Source: CAVRQM01 sp963838805 (GTDB lineage Bacteria; Pseudomonadota; Alphaproteobacteria; Acetobacterales; Acetobacteraceae). Taken from it: 64,000 bases of DNA. The position numbers and the translations under genes were made by a program. Location of the stretch: NCBI GenBank assembly GCA_963838805.1, contig CAWISK010000008.1, forward strand, positions 1 through 64,000, written 5' to 3'. The notes under the pieces are model-generated. The model worked only from the letters and a program-made list of their open reading frames with translations. It made no database searches and was not told the DNA's origin. Shown here piece after piece: positions 30,277 to 41,171 of this stretch; the stretch's first letter is position 1; each line of letters starts with the position of its first letter.

Positions 30277-32810
30277 TCAGGCGCGGCCGTCCGGCAGGCG
30301 CAACGACTCGTCGGCGAGGCTGCGGAACACTCCCCGGTCGCGGGAGAAATGCCGGCTGTAGAACGGATCGTCCCGCAGCGCGTCGCCCCAGCGTTCCAGC
30401 ATCGCCTGGTTCTCGGCGATGAAGCGCGTGCGGTTATGCGGCGTCATGTCATCGCCGCGACTGAGCGATTCGTGGTGCTCGGCCACCACCTCGGGAGTCC
30501 AGACGACGCGCCAGCCGGCACGGCGCAGTTTCAGGCACAGATCGATGTCGTTAAAGGCGACCGCCAGCGCATCCTCGTCCAGTCCGCCCACCTCGCGGAA
30601 GGCGTTGGTGCGGCACAGCAGGCAGGCGGCCGTGACCGCTGCGTATTCCTGCGCGCACCAGGCGCGCGCGAGATAGCCGGGCTCGTCCTCGCCCGACCCC
30701 TTGAAGGCGTGGTCCGCGACCCCGCCCACGCCCAGCACCACGCCTGCGTGCTGCACGCGCCGGTCGGGATAGACCAGCTTGCAGCCGACCGCGGCCACGT
30801 GCGGATCGGCCAACGCCTCGTCCACCATGCGGCGCAGCCAATCGTCCTGTTCCACGAACACGTCGTTGTTGAGCAGCAGCACGAAATCCTCGCGCGCCCC
30901 GCGCGCCGCGCGATTGTTCAGCCTGGAGTAATTGAACGGCAGATCGTCGCGCAGCACGCTGACACGAGCATCGCGGCGCAAATCGTGGCAGAGTGCCTCG
31001 GCCTCGGTGCTGGTCGATCCGTTATCCACCACCACCACGCGGTAGTTGTCGTAGGCGGTGCGCGACAGCAGCGTCTCGACGCAGCGGCGCGTCGTTTCGG
31101 CCTGGTCCTTGAACGGAATGACGATGCGCACGCTCGGTTCGATCCGCGAACTGCCAGGTCACGCGATAGAACGTGCTGGCGTGCCGCGCCGAGACCTCGG
31201 CCTTCAGGCCCTTGCGCTGCAGATGCGCGCGGATCGCCTCCAGGCCGGCGTCGCTGGCGTAGGATTTTGCGTGCCCGTTTGCGGCGGTCGATTGCGGAGT
31301 CTTGCGCCAGTGATACAGGATTTCCGGAACATGCCGGATCTGCCCGGCATCAAGTCGTTCCGAGAGGCGCAGTACAAGGTCATGGTCCTGCGCGCCATCG
31401 CATGTTCCGTCGAGCGCGCCTGTCTCGCGCAGCAGGTCCGGTCTCGACCATCAGCAGGTGGCAGACGAAATTGCAGCCCAGCGCCAGCCGCCAGTTCCAG
31501 TCCGGCTTGAGGTGCGGATCGACGAATCGCCCGTCGGAGTCGATCTTGTCTTCGTCGGAATAGAGAACCCGTGCATCGCCCTGTTGCGCGGCGCGCACCA
31601 TCACCTCGAGCGCCAAATCCTCCAGCAGGTCGTCATGGTCGAGGAACGCGACCCAGGTTCCGCGCGCCTGCGCGATGCCGAGATTGGTCGCGGCAGAGAT
31701 GCCGCCGTTGCGTGTCGCCCGGAGCAGCCGGATGCGCGGATCACTGGCCGCCATGCCGCGCATGCAGGTGGTCAGCTCCGCCGAGCGGCTGGCGTCGTCC
31801 ACCAGCAGCAGCTCCCAGTTCGCATAGGTCTGGCGCCGGACCGACTCGACCATTGCCGCGAAGTCGGCCAGGTTCGGGCGGAACACCGGACAGACGACGG
31901 AGACCAGCGGCCTGTCCGCGCTGGCGGACCGCTCCGCCGCGACTTGCGCGTGCAGTGCCAGACGGTAGCGCCGCGCCCAGGCATCGTAGTCGTCGAGCGT
32001 ATGCTGCGGGCCGGGCAACAGCTCCCGCAACCCCTGCCGGATCGTCCAGGCCTGCGTGAACAGCGCGTCCACCTCCTCGCCAAGTGCCGCAAGCCGGCCG
32101 ACCGAATTGGTGGGCAGGAAGCTCGCCGCCTGCGGGCTGCGCTGCAGCGCAATCCGCTCGGGCAGGATCGCGAAGTCGAAGCTCAGCCCCCGTCCGGTGC
32201 GCAAATGCGGCGGCGGGACGAAGCGGAATCCCACATGCGGGCCGCAGCCCTTGGCACGGGCCACGTCGTCGCGTCGCAGGTCGGCGACGAGGCGGGCGAT
32301 CTCCAGGCCGCCCAGCATGACCGAGACCTCGCAACCGCCGATCTGCTCGCCTGCTGGCCCGCGACGGCGCACCGCCCAACCTTCGATCGCGTCCGCACTC
32401 GGCGCATCGACACACCCCTCGGCGCGCGGCGTGGCGTCGATGCAAAAACTCCAGGCGGTCCGCACGCTCCCATCGCGCGAGGGGAAGCAAACGGCGCCGC
32501 CCGTCGGCAGAAGCAGGCGCAGCACATGCTCTCCTCCGTCGAGGAAGCCTGCGGGGATCGTGAAGCGGAATCCGCCCACCTCGCTCGGGATGCCGGCGTC
32601 GCGCACGTCCTGGCGCGGCAGAGTGCAGCGGATTTCGCCCTGCGGCGTGTCGTCGATGACGGCTCGCAGCACCACCGGCTCATCCGCCGCGCGCATATCG
32701 ATGGCCCATCCGGTGATGCTCTCGCCGGTGGGGTAGTCGGCATAGCCAAGGCACGAGGCGATGTCCTGCGACAGCGCCTGGCCGGTTTGCAGCTGCATCC
32801 TCGGGTCCAT
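30277..32810 (-). CDS. Two-domain family 2 glycosyltransferase (two apparent +1 frame breaks)
   Basis: The repaired product is about 843 residues. Residues 1-300 form a non-catalytic region. The first GT2 domain starts near residue 300 (PLVSVVCPVFRPNLADF, then LLLVDDAS and the catalytic FLDHDDLL). A second starts near 560 (VRIVIPFKDQAETTRR, VVVVDNGS, LLLNNDVFVEQDDW). The frame breaks at about 31437-31441 (METG/LLRETGALDG) and about 31131-31136 (before VRIVIPF). Such proteins extend cell-surface polysaccharides or rhamnans with two sugar-transfer sites; the sugars cannot be told from the sequence. Confidence 0.87.
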
Positions 32811-32922
32811 TTTGCGACAATGCGGAATGCACGAGCGAGCAACCGCAACGGCCGCCCACGCGCAGCCTGCCGCGTATCGCTGAACCGCAGGTTAAATCTC
32901 GTGACCCAATCGGGTCGAACGG

Positions 32923-34152
32923 TCAGGACGCTTGCAGCGCCGCCGCAGGCTCGTCGGAGACATGTCGTGCGGCGGCGGTGCCGCAGAGGGCCGCCATGAT
33001 GTCGGCGTGGTCGCACACGCCCAACAGCCGGTCCTCATGCTGCACCAGCACCGGATGGCCGCTCGCGCGCCGCTGCGTCACCACGTCGCGCAGCATCAGG
33101 TCGGGCGGCACCACCGCCAGCGCGCGCGGCAGCAGCGCCATCTCGCCCCGCCGCGCCCGCACCACCGTCCCGCCGCCGTCCAGCACCACCTCGTACTCGC
33201 CGGCCTCGTCCAGCAGCAGCCCGGCGGGGCTGCGCACGAGCCGGGCGATCGGACGCATGATATGCGCCGCGCGCAGCACGCCCAGAGGATTGATATGACG
33301 CACGAACTCGGCCACGTACTCGTTGGCCGGACGCAGCACGATGTCCTCCGGGGCGCCGGTCTGCACGATCCGGCCCCCCTCCAGGATGCAGATCGTGTTG
33401 CCGAGCTTCATCGCCTCGTCCAGATCGTGGCTGACGAACAGGATGGTCTTGCGCACCCGCGCCTGCAGGGCCAGCAATTCGTCCTGCAGCTTGCCACGGA
33501 TCAGCGGGTCGAGTGCGGAGAACGGCTCGTCCATCAGCAGCACGTCGGCCGCCGTGGCGAAGGCGCGCGCCAGGCCCACGCGCTGCTGCATCCCGCCGGA
33601 CAGTTCGCTCGCATAGCGGTCGCCCCAATCGGACAGCCCCACCAGCGCCAGCTGCTCGTCCACCACGCGGCGGCGCTGCGCGGCCCCCATGCCGCGCAGC
33701 TCCAGCCCGAAGGCCACGTTGTCGCGCACCGTGCGCCACGGCAGCAGCGCGAATTGCTGGAAGACCATCGCCAGCCGCTCGCGCCGGATGGTGCGCAGCG
33801 TGGCTTTGTCGCAGCGGGCCACGTCCACCGCGCGGCCGCCGTGCTGCACCAGCACCTGTCCGCGGGTCGCCGGCGCCAGCCCGTTGGCAGCACGCAGCAG
33901 CGTCGATTTGCCGGAGCCGGACAGGCCCATCAGCACGCAGATCTCGCCGGGCCGCACGACCAGGCTGGCGCCGGCCACGCCGACCACGGTGCCGGTGGCC
34001 TGAGCGATCTCGGCGCGACCGAGCCCGCGATCCAGCATCGCCGCTGCCTCGCGCAGCCGGCGCGCGCTTGCCCCCAGCGCGAACAGGATATCGACGTCGC
34101 GGAACTCGATCGCGGGTCCAGGTGCTGCGGGTGCCGGTGCCGCGTCGGTCAT
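32923..34152 (-). CDS. choV: Choline ABC transporter, ATP-binding subunit
   Basis: ChoV hydrolyses ATP to power choline import by ChoXWV. The start ATG 34152 overlaps the choW stop (ATGA); the longer frame upstream belongs to choW. Walker A (GLSGSGKSTLLRA), signature LSGGMQQRVGLARA and Walker B LLMDEPFSALDPL are all intact. The N-terminal leader (FRDVDILFALGASARR...) and the C-terminal CBS-like tail are typical of the glycine betaine/proline/choline type. Length is 409 residues. It is the last gene of the operon. Confidence 0.9.
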   Translation of the reverse strand: MTDAAPAPAAPGPAIEFRDVDILFALGASARRLREAAAMLDRGLGRAEIAQATGTVVGVAGASLVVRPGEICVLMGLSGSGKSTLLRAANGLAPATRGQVLVQHGGRAVDVARCDKATLRTIRRERLAMVFQQFALLPWRTVRDNVAFGLELRGMGAAQRRRVVDEQLALVGLSDWGDRYASELSGGMQQRVGLARAFATAADVLLMDEPFSALDPLIRGKLQDELLALQARVRKTILFVSHDLDEAMKLGNTICILEGGRIVQTGAPEDIVLRPANEYVAEFVRHINPLGVLRAAHIMRPIARLVRSPAGLLLDEAGEYEVVLDGGGTVVRARRGEMALLPRALAVVPPDLMLRDVVTQRRASGHPVLVQHEDRLLGVCDHADIMAALCGTAAARHVSDEPAAALQAS

Positions 34153-35006
34153 CGCGGCACCAGCGGTTCCGGCGGGCGGCAGATGCGATCCAGCATCACC
34201 GCCACCAGCACGATCGCGAATCCGGCCTCGAAGCCCATGCCGACATTGACCGTGTTCAGCGCGCGCACCACCGGCACGCCCAGCCCGCCGGCGCCGACCA
34301 GGGCCGCGATCACCACCATCGACAGCGACAGCATGATGCATTGCGTGATGCCGGCGATGATCGTGGGTCGCGCCGACGGCAATTCGACCTTCCAAAGCAG
34401 TTGCCAACTGGTGGCACCGAACGCCCGGCCAGCCTCGACCAGCGGCCGCGGCACCTGCTCGATCCCGAGCTGGGTCAGCCGCACCGGGGCGGGCAGGGCG
34501 AAGATCACGGTCGAGATCAGGCCCGGCACGGTGCCGAGCCCGAACAGCACCAGAGTCGGGATCAGATAGACGAAGGTCGGCAGCGTCTGCATCAGGTCAA
34601 GCACGGGCCGCAGCCCGTGCCGCAGCCAGGGCCGGTGCGCCGCGGCAATGCCAAGCGGCACGCCGATCACCGTCGCCACGACCGCCGACCAGAGCACCAG
34701 GGCCAGCGTCTCCATCGTTGCTTCCCAGTAGCCCTGGTTCAGGATGAACAGCAGCGCCAGCACGGTGAACAGCGCCAGCCGCCAGGACCGGCGCAGGCCC
34801 CACACGCCCGCGCCGATGATGGCGATCAGCAGCAGTGCGGGCACCCATTCCAGCACCGCGGTCAGCCCATCGACCACGAAGCCGATGGCGCTCGACAGCA
34901 TGTCGAACGCCGACGTGCTTTCGTTCTTGATCGCCTCGATCCAGTCGGCCATCCAGGCGCCGACCGGGATCTTGTTATCGGTGATCCAGGCGATCAGGTG
35001 CCCCAT
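34149..35006 (-). CDS. choW: Choline ABC transporter, permease subunit
   Basis: This is a ProW/ChoW-type inner-membrane permease of 285 residues with about six hydrophobic segments. Its opening (ITDNKIPVGAWMADWIEAIKN) is characteristic of the choline/betaine type. The EAA-like loop ARAFGATSWQLLWKVELPSA is present, where the ATPase docks. It overlaps choV (ATGA) and starts 20 bases after choX, so one transcript is likely. Confidence 0.9.
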   Translation of the reverse strand: MGHLIAWITDNKIPVGAWMADWIEAIKNESTSAFDMLSSAIGFVVDGLTAVLEWVPALLLIAIIGAGVWGLRRSWRLALFTVLALLFILNQGYWEATMETLALVLWSAVVATVIGVPLGIAAAHRPWLRHGLRPVLDLMQTLPTFVYLIPTLVLFGLGTVPGLISTVIFALPAPVRLTQLGIEQVPRPLVEAGRAFGATSWQLLWKVELPSARPTIIAGITQCIMLSLSMVVIAALVGAGGLGVPVVRALNTVNVGMGFEAGFAIVLVAVMLDRICRPPEPLVPR

Positions 35007-35026
35007 CGCGGTCAGTCCCGCCCGGC

Positions 35027-35981
35027 CTAGCTGCCGAGTGCGGACTGCACCGCCGGCAGCGCGGGCTTGCCGTCGAGCGTGGTGACGCCCTGCAGCCAGG
35101 TGGTCAGCACCTGCGGGTGCGCCTTCAGCCAGTCATGCGTGGCCTCTTGCGGGGTCTGCTTCTTGTCAAGGATGGCGCCCATCATCGCGTCCTCGCCCTG
35201 CAACGTGAACTCGAGGTTCTGCAGCAGCTTGCCGATGTTCGGGCATTCCTGCGCGTAGCCGGTGCGCACGACGGTATAGACCGTGGCCCCGCCATAGTTC
35301 GGCCCGAAGGTCGAATCGCCGCCGGTCAGGTATTTCATCTGGAACCTCACGTTCATCGGGTGCGGCTCCCAGCCCAGGAACACGATCGGCTTGTGCTCGC
35401 GCACCTTTCGCTCGACCTCGGCCAGCATGCCTTGCTCGCTGCTCTCGACCAGATGGAACTTGCCCAGATCGTCGGTGTTCGACTTGATCAGGTCGAGCAC
35501 GTGGCGATTGCCGTCGTTGCCCGGCTCGATGCCGTAGATCTTGTGGTCGAGGGGCCCTGCGAACTTGTGGATGTCGGCGAAGTCGTGCAGCCCCTTGGCG
35601 TAGGTATAGGCCGGCACCGCCATCGTGTATTTGGCGCCGGTCAGGTTGGCCCGTACCTGCTCCACCGACTTGTCGTTCAGGAACGACCTGATGTCGCCCT
35701 CCATCGACGGCATCCAGTTGCCCATGAAGATGTCGAGGTTCTTGCTCTTCAGCGACTGGAAGGTGACCGGCACCGAAAGCACCGTGATCTTCGGCTCATA
35801 GCCGAGATCCTTGAGGATGCCGGCGGTCAGTGCCGTGGTCACGGTAACGTCGGTCCAGCCGATATCCGAGAAGCGCGGCGCCTTGCAGGCCGGATTGGCG
35901 GCCCAGGCCGGCGCGGCAAAGCCCGGCGGCGAGGGCGGCTACGGCACAAGCCGTGGCAAGGCTGGCAGAATGGACGCGCAT
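35027..35981 (-). CDS. choX: Choline ABC transporter, periplasmic binding protein (apparent +1 frame break)
   Basis: ChoX captures choline in the periplasm. ATG 35981 gives a signal peptide (MRVHSASLATACAVAALAAG). The frame breaks at about 35919-35925, after which the mature part runs (NPACKAPRFSDIGWTDVTVT) to 35027, about 317 residues. Segments such as NWMPSMEGDIRSFLN, LGWEPHPMNVRF and FGPNYGGATVYTV match the ChoX subfamily better than OpuAC/ProX. It is the first gene of choXWV. I am less sure of choline than of the quaternary-amine class. Confidence 0.85.
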
Positions 35982-36146
35982 GGTGGTTCCCCCGGGTTCG
36001 CTTGCTTTGAAGTATTTGGCCCGATGCTTCAGGCCTGCGCGATTGAGTGCACAACGCGGCGCAAATGACCAGTGTCGTGTCAGGGCTGCCCTGCGTGGGA
36101 CGCGGATTGCGGGCGGGTCGCGCGGTCCGCAGAGTTGCCCTCCGCG

Positions 36147-37064
36147 ATGCGACTTTCCGCCTTCCTGCACAGACGCGTGAGCCTTCTCGGCGGTGCTGCC
36201 GCCGGCATGGCGCTCGGGGTCGCGGCCTATGCTTTTTTCGCGAGCCAGGATGCATCGATCAAATGGCTGGTCTCGGGCCTCGGCCATCCGGCCCTGCCGG
36301 TCTGGCAGATCCTGTTCGTGCGCAGCGCCTTCATTGTCGGCGTATCGGTCGCCGCCGGCCGCACCCGCATGCTCGTCCGGGCGGTACAGACGCCGCTCAA
36401 GGCCAAGCTGGTCTGGCGCGGCCTCATCACCCTGGCGGCCTGGCTCTGCTACTATTCGGCGGCACGGGTGCTGCCGCTGGCGCAGCTGCTGACCTTGTAT
36501 TTCGCGGCCCCGATCATCGCCACGGTGCTGGCGCGGCCCTTGCTGGGCGAGCAGGTTCCCGCGACGCGCTGGCTCTCCGTCGGCATCGGCTTCTCCGGCG
36601 TGCTGGTGGCCTGCGATCCGGCGGGCCTGCACGCCTCCTGGGCCACCGGGGCGGTGCTGGTTGCGGCCTCGCTCTGGGGGGTCACGATCATCCTGATGCG
36701 CCAGATTGCGCGGCGCGAGAGCAGCCTGTTGCAGATGTTCTATACCAACGGGCTATTCCTGATCGCGACCGGGATCGCCTGCGCACTGCACTGGCAGCCG
36801 CTCGATGCCGTGCAGGTGCTGCTGCTGGGGTTGATCTGTGCCGCTGGTGCCGCCGGCCAGTACTGCCTGTTCGAGGGTGCGCGGCGGGCGCCCGCCTCGA
36901 TCATGGCGACCGTCGAGTACAGCGCCCTGGTCTGGGCATTCGTGCTGGGCTTCGCGGTGTTCGGCGACATTCCCGATGCGCCGGTGTTCGCGGGGGCGGC
37001 GCTCATCATGGCCGCCGGCGCCTGTCTCGTGCTGACCGAGCGCCGGCGGGCGGTGCGAGCCTAG
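36147..37064 (+). CDS. EamA/DMT-family transporter
   Basis: This is a 305-residue inner-membrane protein with about ten hydrophobic segments in two EamA repeats, the drug/metabolite transporter superfamily layout. The start ATG 36147 was chosen because earlier in-frame codons are not membrane-like. It is divergent from choX across a ~165-base gap that must hold both promoters. The substrate (amino acid, nucleobase or other metabolite) cannot be told from the sequence. Confidence 0.8.
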   Translation: MRLSAFLHRRVSLLGGAAAGMALGVAAYAFFASQDASIKWLVSGLGHPALPVWQILFVRSAFIVGVSVAAGRTRMLVRAVQTPLKAKLVWRGLITLAAWLCYYSAARVLPLAQLLTLYFAAPIIATVLARPLLGEQVPATRWLSVGIGFSGVLVACDPAGLHASWATGAVLVAASLWGVTIILMRQIARRESSLLQMFYTNGLFLIATGIACALHWQPLDAVQVLLLGLICAAGAAGQYCLFEGARRAPASIMATVEYSALVWAFVLGFAVFGDIPDAPVFAGAALIMAAGACLVLTERRRAVRA

Positions 37065-37196
37065 CGGTCCCGAACAGCGCGGGGGGCGATTCCAGCGGCG
37101 GGACACGCAACACATCGCTGACTGGCTCGTTAGGTAGGCAATACGGAACACGACGGCCGCGGCGAACCAGACGCCCGGCCCACAATGGAGAGGTTC

Positions 37197-37812
37197 ATGC
37201 GTGCAAAGCCTCCGCTCGCCCCCCTGGCGCTGGCTGCCTGCTTGATCGCCGGCACCGCGTCGGCCCAGCAGACGACGGCGCCGGCCGCGCCACCGGCTAC
37301 CGGCACCACGGCGGCCCCGCCGGCGAACGGACCAGGCGGTGCAAAGAACCGGGCTGCAAAAGACCCACGGCGGCTGGCGTTCAACTCAGCTCGTCGGCGC
37401 CACGGTGTATTCCGATAAGGGCCAGGACCAGGACATCGGCACCATCAACGATCTGATCGTGGGGTCGGACGGGAAGATCACGGAGGCGGTCATTTCGGTC
37501 GGCGGCTTCCTGGGCATCGGCAGCAAGCTTGTCGGCGTGCCGTACGATCAGCTTCGCTTCGAAGAGAGTACCCAGGAGCACGGCGGCGCGAGCGCCACGC
37601 CAGCGGCACCCGGTCCGGGTGTCGCTGCAACTCCGGCGGCTCCGGCCGGAACCACGACGGGGGCTGCTCCCGGTGTGACCGCGCCCGCGACGGCCCCGCC
37701 AGCGGCTCCCGCAGCGGCCCCGGCGGTCGCAGTGGTGCGGACGAGGATCGTGCTGCCGGGAGCCACCCAAGATACGCTCAAGTCGATGCCGGATTTCAAA
37801 TACAACGGCTGA
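37197..37812 (+). CDS. Exported PRC-barrel domain protein (apparent +1 frame break)
   Basis: ATG 37197, preceded by GGAGAGG, gives a signal peptide (MRAKPPLAPLALAACLIAG...ASAQ). A Pro/Ala-rich linker follows. The frame breaks at about 37335-37345, after which a PRC-barrel runs (LVGATVYSDKGQDQDIGTIND, VGSDGKITEAVISVGGFLGIG, VGVPYDQLRF) and then a second Pro/Ala/Thr-rich tail. The repaired length is about 204 residues. PRC-barrel proteins of this exported type are common in alphaproteobacteria, but their role is unclear. It is convergent with the GntR gene 4 bases later. Confidence 0.75.
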
Positions 37813-37815
37813 GGT

Positions 37816-38571
37816 TCACGCGGCTGCTTCCGTTCGCTGCCGGCGGCGGATCAGGCTCTCCCGCACGTCCTCGATTGCCGAGCGCAGCAATTGCGTCATG
37901 ATGGCGTGCGCTTCAGCCGGCTTGCCGTCGCGGATCGCCTCCATCACGCCGTGGTGCTGGCGCATCGCGTAGTCCGGCGTGTGCGCCCCGCCATCCCACG
38001 AGAGCCGGAACGAGCTGATCAGCGAACTCTCGATCACGTGGCCGAACGACGCCAGGAAGTAATTGCCGGTAGCGTCTAGGATGGCCTGGTGGAAGCGCAG
38101 ATCGGCGGCCGCCAGATTGCCACTGCCGCCCTGGGCGGCGGCCATGTCGGCCAGTGCCTGCCCAAGCTGGGCCAGGCTCTCGGCCGAGCGGCGCTCGGCG
38201 GCAAGTGCCGCGGCCGAGGGCTCGACGATCTTGCGCACCTCGAACAGCCCGGAGACGAAGGCATCCGTGGGTGCGGCCTGCAAATGCCAGCCCAGCACCT
38301 CCGGGTCGAGCATGTTCCAGTCAGCGCGCGGGCGCACGAGGGTTCCCACTTTCTGCCGGCTCTGGATCAGCCGTTTCGCCGAGAGGAGCTGGAACGCCTC
38401 GCGCAATGCCGAGCGCGAGACGGAAAGCTGGGCGCACAGTTCGACCTCGGTCGGCAGCAATCCGCCGGGCGGATACTCGCCGCCGACGATTGCGAGGCCC
38501 AGCACGTTCGCGATCTTCTCATGAAGATTGCGTCCAGCGGCGCTGCGCAGTCGCTCGGCGGGTTCCAGCAT
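37816..38571 (-). CDS. GntR-family (FadR/FCD-type) transcriptional regulator
   Basis: Residues 10-80 form a GntR winged helix (PPGGLLPTEVELCAQLSVSRSALREAFQLLSAKRLI). The rest is an FCD ligand-binding domain with the metal-site spacing typical of the family (AADLRFHQAIL; MRQHHGVMEAI). Length is 251 residues. It sits at the 3' end of a sugar ABC operon, 7 bases after the permease gene, and is therefore the obvious local regulator of that transporter. The inducer is unknown. Confidence 0.9.
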   Translation of the reverse strand: MLEPAERLRSAAGRNLHEKIANVLGLAIVGGEYPPGGLLPTEVELCAQLSVSRSALREAFQLLSAKRLIQSRQKVGTLVRPRADWNMLDPEVLGWHLQAAPTDAFVSGLFEVRKIVEPSAAALAAERRSAESLAQLGQALADMAAAQGGSGNLAAADLRFHQAILDATGNYFLASFGHVIESSLISSFRLSWDGGAHTPDYAMRQHHGVMEAIRDGKPAEAHAIMTQLLRSAIEDVRESLIRRRQRTEAAA

Positions 38572-38578
38572 CAGCGCC

Positions 38579-39601
38579 TCAGCTCACGGGACTGCCGGAA
38601 CTCGCGGATGCCAGCTTGCCGCCCGTGGCCGGACGGGGCACCGCAGCGGTCGCGGTGCGACGGCGGCGGCGCTGCTCGAGCTGCTGGTCGGTCAGCACGC
38701 CGACCAGGATCACCGTGCCCATCACCGCGAAGTTGAGGCTCGACGGAATGCCCAGGATGTTGACCAGGTTCTGCAGGATCTGCAGCAGGATCGTCCCGAG
38801 CACGATGCCGACGATGGACCCTTCGCCGCCGCGCAGGGAGCAGCCGCCCAGCACCGCCGCGGCGATCGCGTACAGCTCGTAGAAGCTGCCGAACGAGGCG
38901 GGTGAGACGGAGTTGGTGTAGAACACCAGGAACACCGTGGTCACTCCGGCCAGAAGCCCGCTGATGATATAGGTGGTGGCGATGACCGCCTGCGTGCGAA
39001 TGCCCGAATAGCGCGCCGCCTCCTCGTTCTTGCCGACCGCGTACAGGTAGCGGCCGAACACCGAGCGGTGCAGCAGCACGCCGGTAATGACGGCGACGAT
39101 GGCCAGGAAGATCGCCGTGTTGGGAATGCCCCAGACATGGCCCGAGGCCAGGTTGGCCAGCGTATCGTAGTCGCCGCCATAGCCGAACCCCACCGAGGCA
39201 TCGTCGGTGTAGTAGCGCGCCGCCCCGCGGTAGATCAGCAGTCCGCACAGGGTCACGACAAAGGGTTGCAGCCGCATCTTCGTCACGAGGAAGCCCTGGA
39301 TCGCGCCCAGCACGAGCCCGCCGGCCAGCACCGCCAGCAGCGCCAGCGGCCACGCCCAGCCGTGATTGGCCAGCAGATCGACGAACACCACGCCCAGCAG
39401 CGCGAACATCGAGCCGAGCGAGAGATCAATTCCGCCGGTGATGATGACCAGCCCCTCGCCGATCGAATACAGTCCGAACAGGCCTACCAGGTTGGCCATG
39501 TCGCGGATGTTCACCATCGACAGGAACAGCGGGTTCACCGCCGCCGTGAGGCCGCCGATCACTACGATCAGGATCAGCAGGCCGAGTTCCTTCTTGCCCA
39601 C
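38579..39601 (-). CDS. Sugar ABC transporter permease (CUT2 family)
   Basis: This 340-residue membrane protein has about eight to ten hydrophobic segments and the RbsC-type layout (VIGGLTAAVNPLFLSMVNIRD at the N-terminus, then GGIDLSLGSMFAL, the signature of the CUT2 permeases). It lies between the ATPase and the GntR regulator genes, 2 bases from the former. It belongs to the monosaccharide importers of the ribose/xylose/galactose/autoinducer-2 group; the sugar cannot be told. Confidence 0.9.
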   Translation of the reverse strand: MGKKELGLLILIVVIGGLTAAVNPLFLSMVNIRDMANLVGLFGLYSIGEGLVIITGGIDLSLGSMFALLGVVFVDLLANHGWAWPLALLAVLAGGLVLGAIQGFLVTKMRLQPFVVTLCGLLIYRGAARYYTDDASVGFGYGGDYDTLANLASGHVWGIPNTAIFLAIVAVITGVLLHRSVFGRYLYAVGKNEEAARYSGIRTQAVIATTYIISGLLAGVTTVFLVFYTNSVSPASFGSFYELYAIAAAVLGGCSLRGGEGSIVGIVLGTILLQILQNLVNILGIPSSLNFAVMGTVILVGVLTDQQLEQRRRRRTATAAVPRPATGGKLASASSGSPVS

Positions 39602-39603
39602 TG

Positions 39604-41148
39604 TCAGTGGCTCCCCGCCACGTCGGCCATCTCGGCCGCGGCAGCCTCGGGCCGATGCCCGATCGCCAGTTGCAGCACGTTGATCTCGCTGAATTGCGGC
39701 CGCTCCAGGATACCGGCGATCCGTCCCTCGTGCATCACCGCGATGCGGTCGGAGACGCCGATCACCTCCTCCATGTCCGAGGAGATCATCAGGATCGACA
39801 CGCCGCGATCCGCCAAGCCGCGCATCAGCTCGTAGATCTCCCCTTTGGCACCCACGTCAATGCCGCGGGTAGGCTCGTCGAAGATCACCACACGCGGCTC
39901 CATCGACAGCCATTTCGCCAGCACCACCTTCTGCTGGTTGCCGCCCGAGAGGGTGGAGGCCAGCACGTCGTTGTCCGGCGCCTTGATGCGCAAGGCCGCA
40001 TGCTGCCGTGCCGCCGTGCGCTGCTCGGCGGCGCCGTCGATCAGCAGCGCGCGGGCGTGGCGGACCAGATTGGCAAGGGTCACGTTCTGCACGATCGGCA
40101 TGTCGAGCACGAGACCAGAGCGCTTGCGGTCCTCGGGCGCGAGATAGATGCCGCGCGCGATCGCCTCGCGCGGGTTTCGCACCGCGACGGGCTGCCCTTC
40201 CAGCCGGATCTCCCCGGCTACAGGCGGGTCGATGCCGAACAGCGCGCGGGCCAGCGACGTGCGCCCCGAGCCGACCAGCCCAGCCAGTCCCAGGATCTCG
40301 CCCTGCCGCACGGACAAGTCGATGCTGCGGTCGGGAAAGGCGGTCGTGATCAGCCCCGCGATCTCGCAGCCGCCGTCGCGCGGCGGCCTCGATGGGGGGA
40401 TGTACAGCGATTTCAGGTCGCGGCCGATCATCAGCCGGATCATCGCCGCGTGGCTCATGTCCTCGCGCGGCAGTTCTCCTACGGACCGCCCGTCGCGCAG
40501 GCAGACCACCCGATCTGCGCAGGTCATGATCTCGCCCAGCCGGTGCGTGATGAAGATCACGGCCACGCCGGCGTGCTTCAGCTCGCTGACGATGGCCAGC
40601 AGCCGTTCGGTCTCGGACAGGGTCAGGCTGCTGGTCGGCTCGTCCATGATGATGATGCGCGCGTCGATGGACAGCGCCTTGGCGATCTCGACCATCTGCC
40701 GCTGCGCGATCGAGAGTTCCTCGACCAGCGTATCCGGCTTGAAGTCCGCACCCAGCCGCGTCAGCAGGGGTGCGACGCGCGCGCGCATCGCCGCTCCGTC
40801 CACCAGCTTCAGCGGCCCTGCGAACAGCGCCTCCCGGCCGATGAACACGTTGCCCGCGACGTCGAGATTCTCGAACAGGTTGAGTTCCTGATGGACGAAG
40901 GCGATGCCGGCGCGCATCGATTCGTTCACGGTCAGCGCCGCGTGCTCGCTAGCGCCGATGCGGATGGCCCCGGCGGTGGGTTCGATGACGCCGCCCAGCA
41001 CCTTCATCAGCGTCGACTTGCCGGCGCCGTTCTCGCCGATCAGCCCCAGCACCTCGCCGGCGCGGACCTCCAGGCTCACATCGTCCAGCGCGCGGACGCC
41101 GGGATAGAGCTTGGTGATGCCGACGAGTTCGAGAAGGGTATCGGTCAT
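39604..41148 (-). CDS. Sugar ABC transporter ATP-binding protein (CUT2 family, double ATPase)
   Basis: This 514-residue protein has two fused ABC domains, as in RbsA/XylG. The N-terminal domain has GENGAGKSTLMKVLGG and Walker B (IIIMDEPTSSLTLSE). The C-terminal half carries the degenerate site GLVGSGRTSLARALFG and LSGGNQQKVVLAKWL with VVIFDEPTRGIDVGAKGEIY. It is encoded downstream of the binding-protein gene and a hairpin repeat, and upstream of the permease. Confidence 0.93.
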   Translation of the reverse strand: MTDTLLELVGITKLYPGVRALDDVSLEVRAGEVLGLIGENGAGKSTLMKVLGGVIEPTAGAIRIGASEHAALTVNESMRAGIAFVHQELNLFENLDVAGNVFIGREALFAGPLKLVDGAAMRARVAPLLTRLGADFKPDTLVEELSIAQRQMVEIAKALSIDARIIIMDEPTSSLTLSETERLLAIVSELKHAGVAVIFITHRLGEIMTCADRVVCLRDGRSVGELPREDMSHAAMIRLMIGRDLKSLYIPPSRPPRDGGCEIAGLITTAFPDRSIDLSVRQGEILGLAGLVGSGRTSLARALFGIDPPVAGEIRLEGQPVAVRNPREAIARGIYLAPEDRKRSGLVLDMPIVQNVTLANLVRHARALLIDGAAEQRTAARQHAALRIKAPDNDVLASTLSGGNQQKVVLAKWLSMEPRVVIFDEPTRGIDVGAKGEIYELMRGLADRGVSILMISSDMEEVIGVSDRIAVMHEGRIAGILERPQFSEINVLQLAIGHRPEAAAAEMADVAGSH

Positions 41149-41171
41149 TGCAGTGTTATCCCGCCAGGCCC

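Noticed and set aside
37065..37196. Terminator after the EamA gene
   Set aside because: The G-rich stretch does not form a clear stem and no T-run follows.
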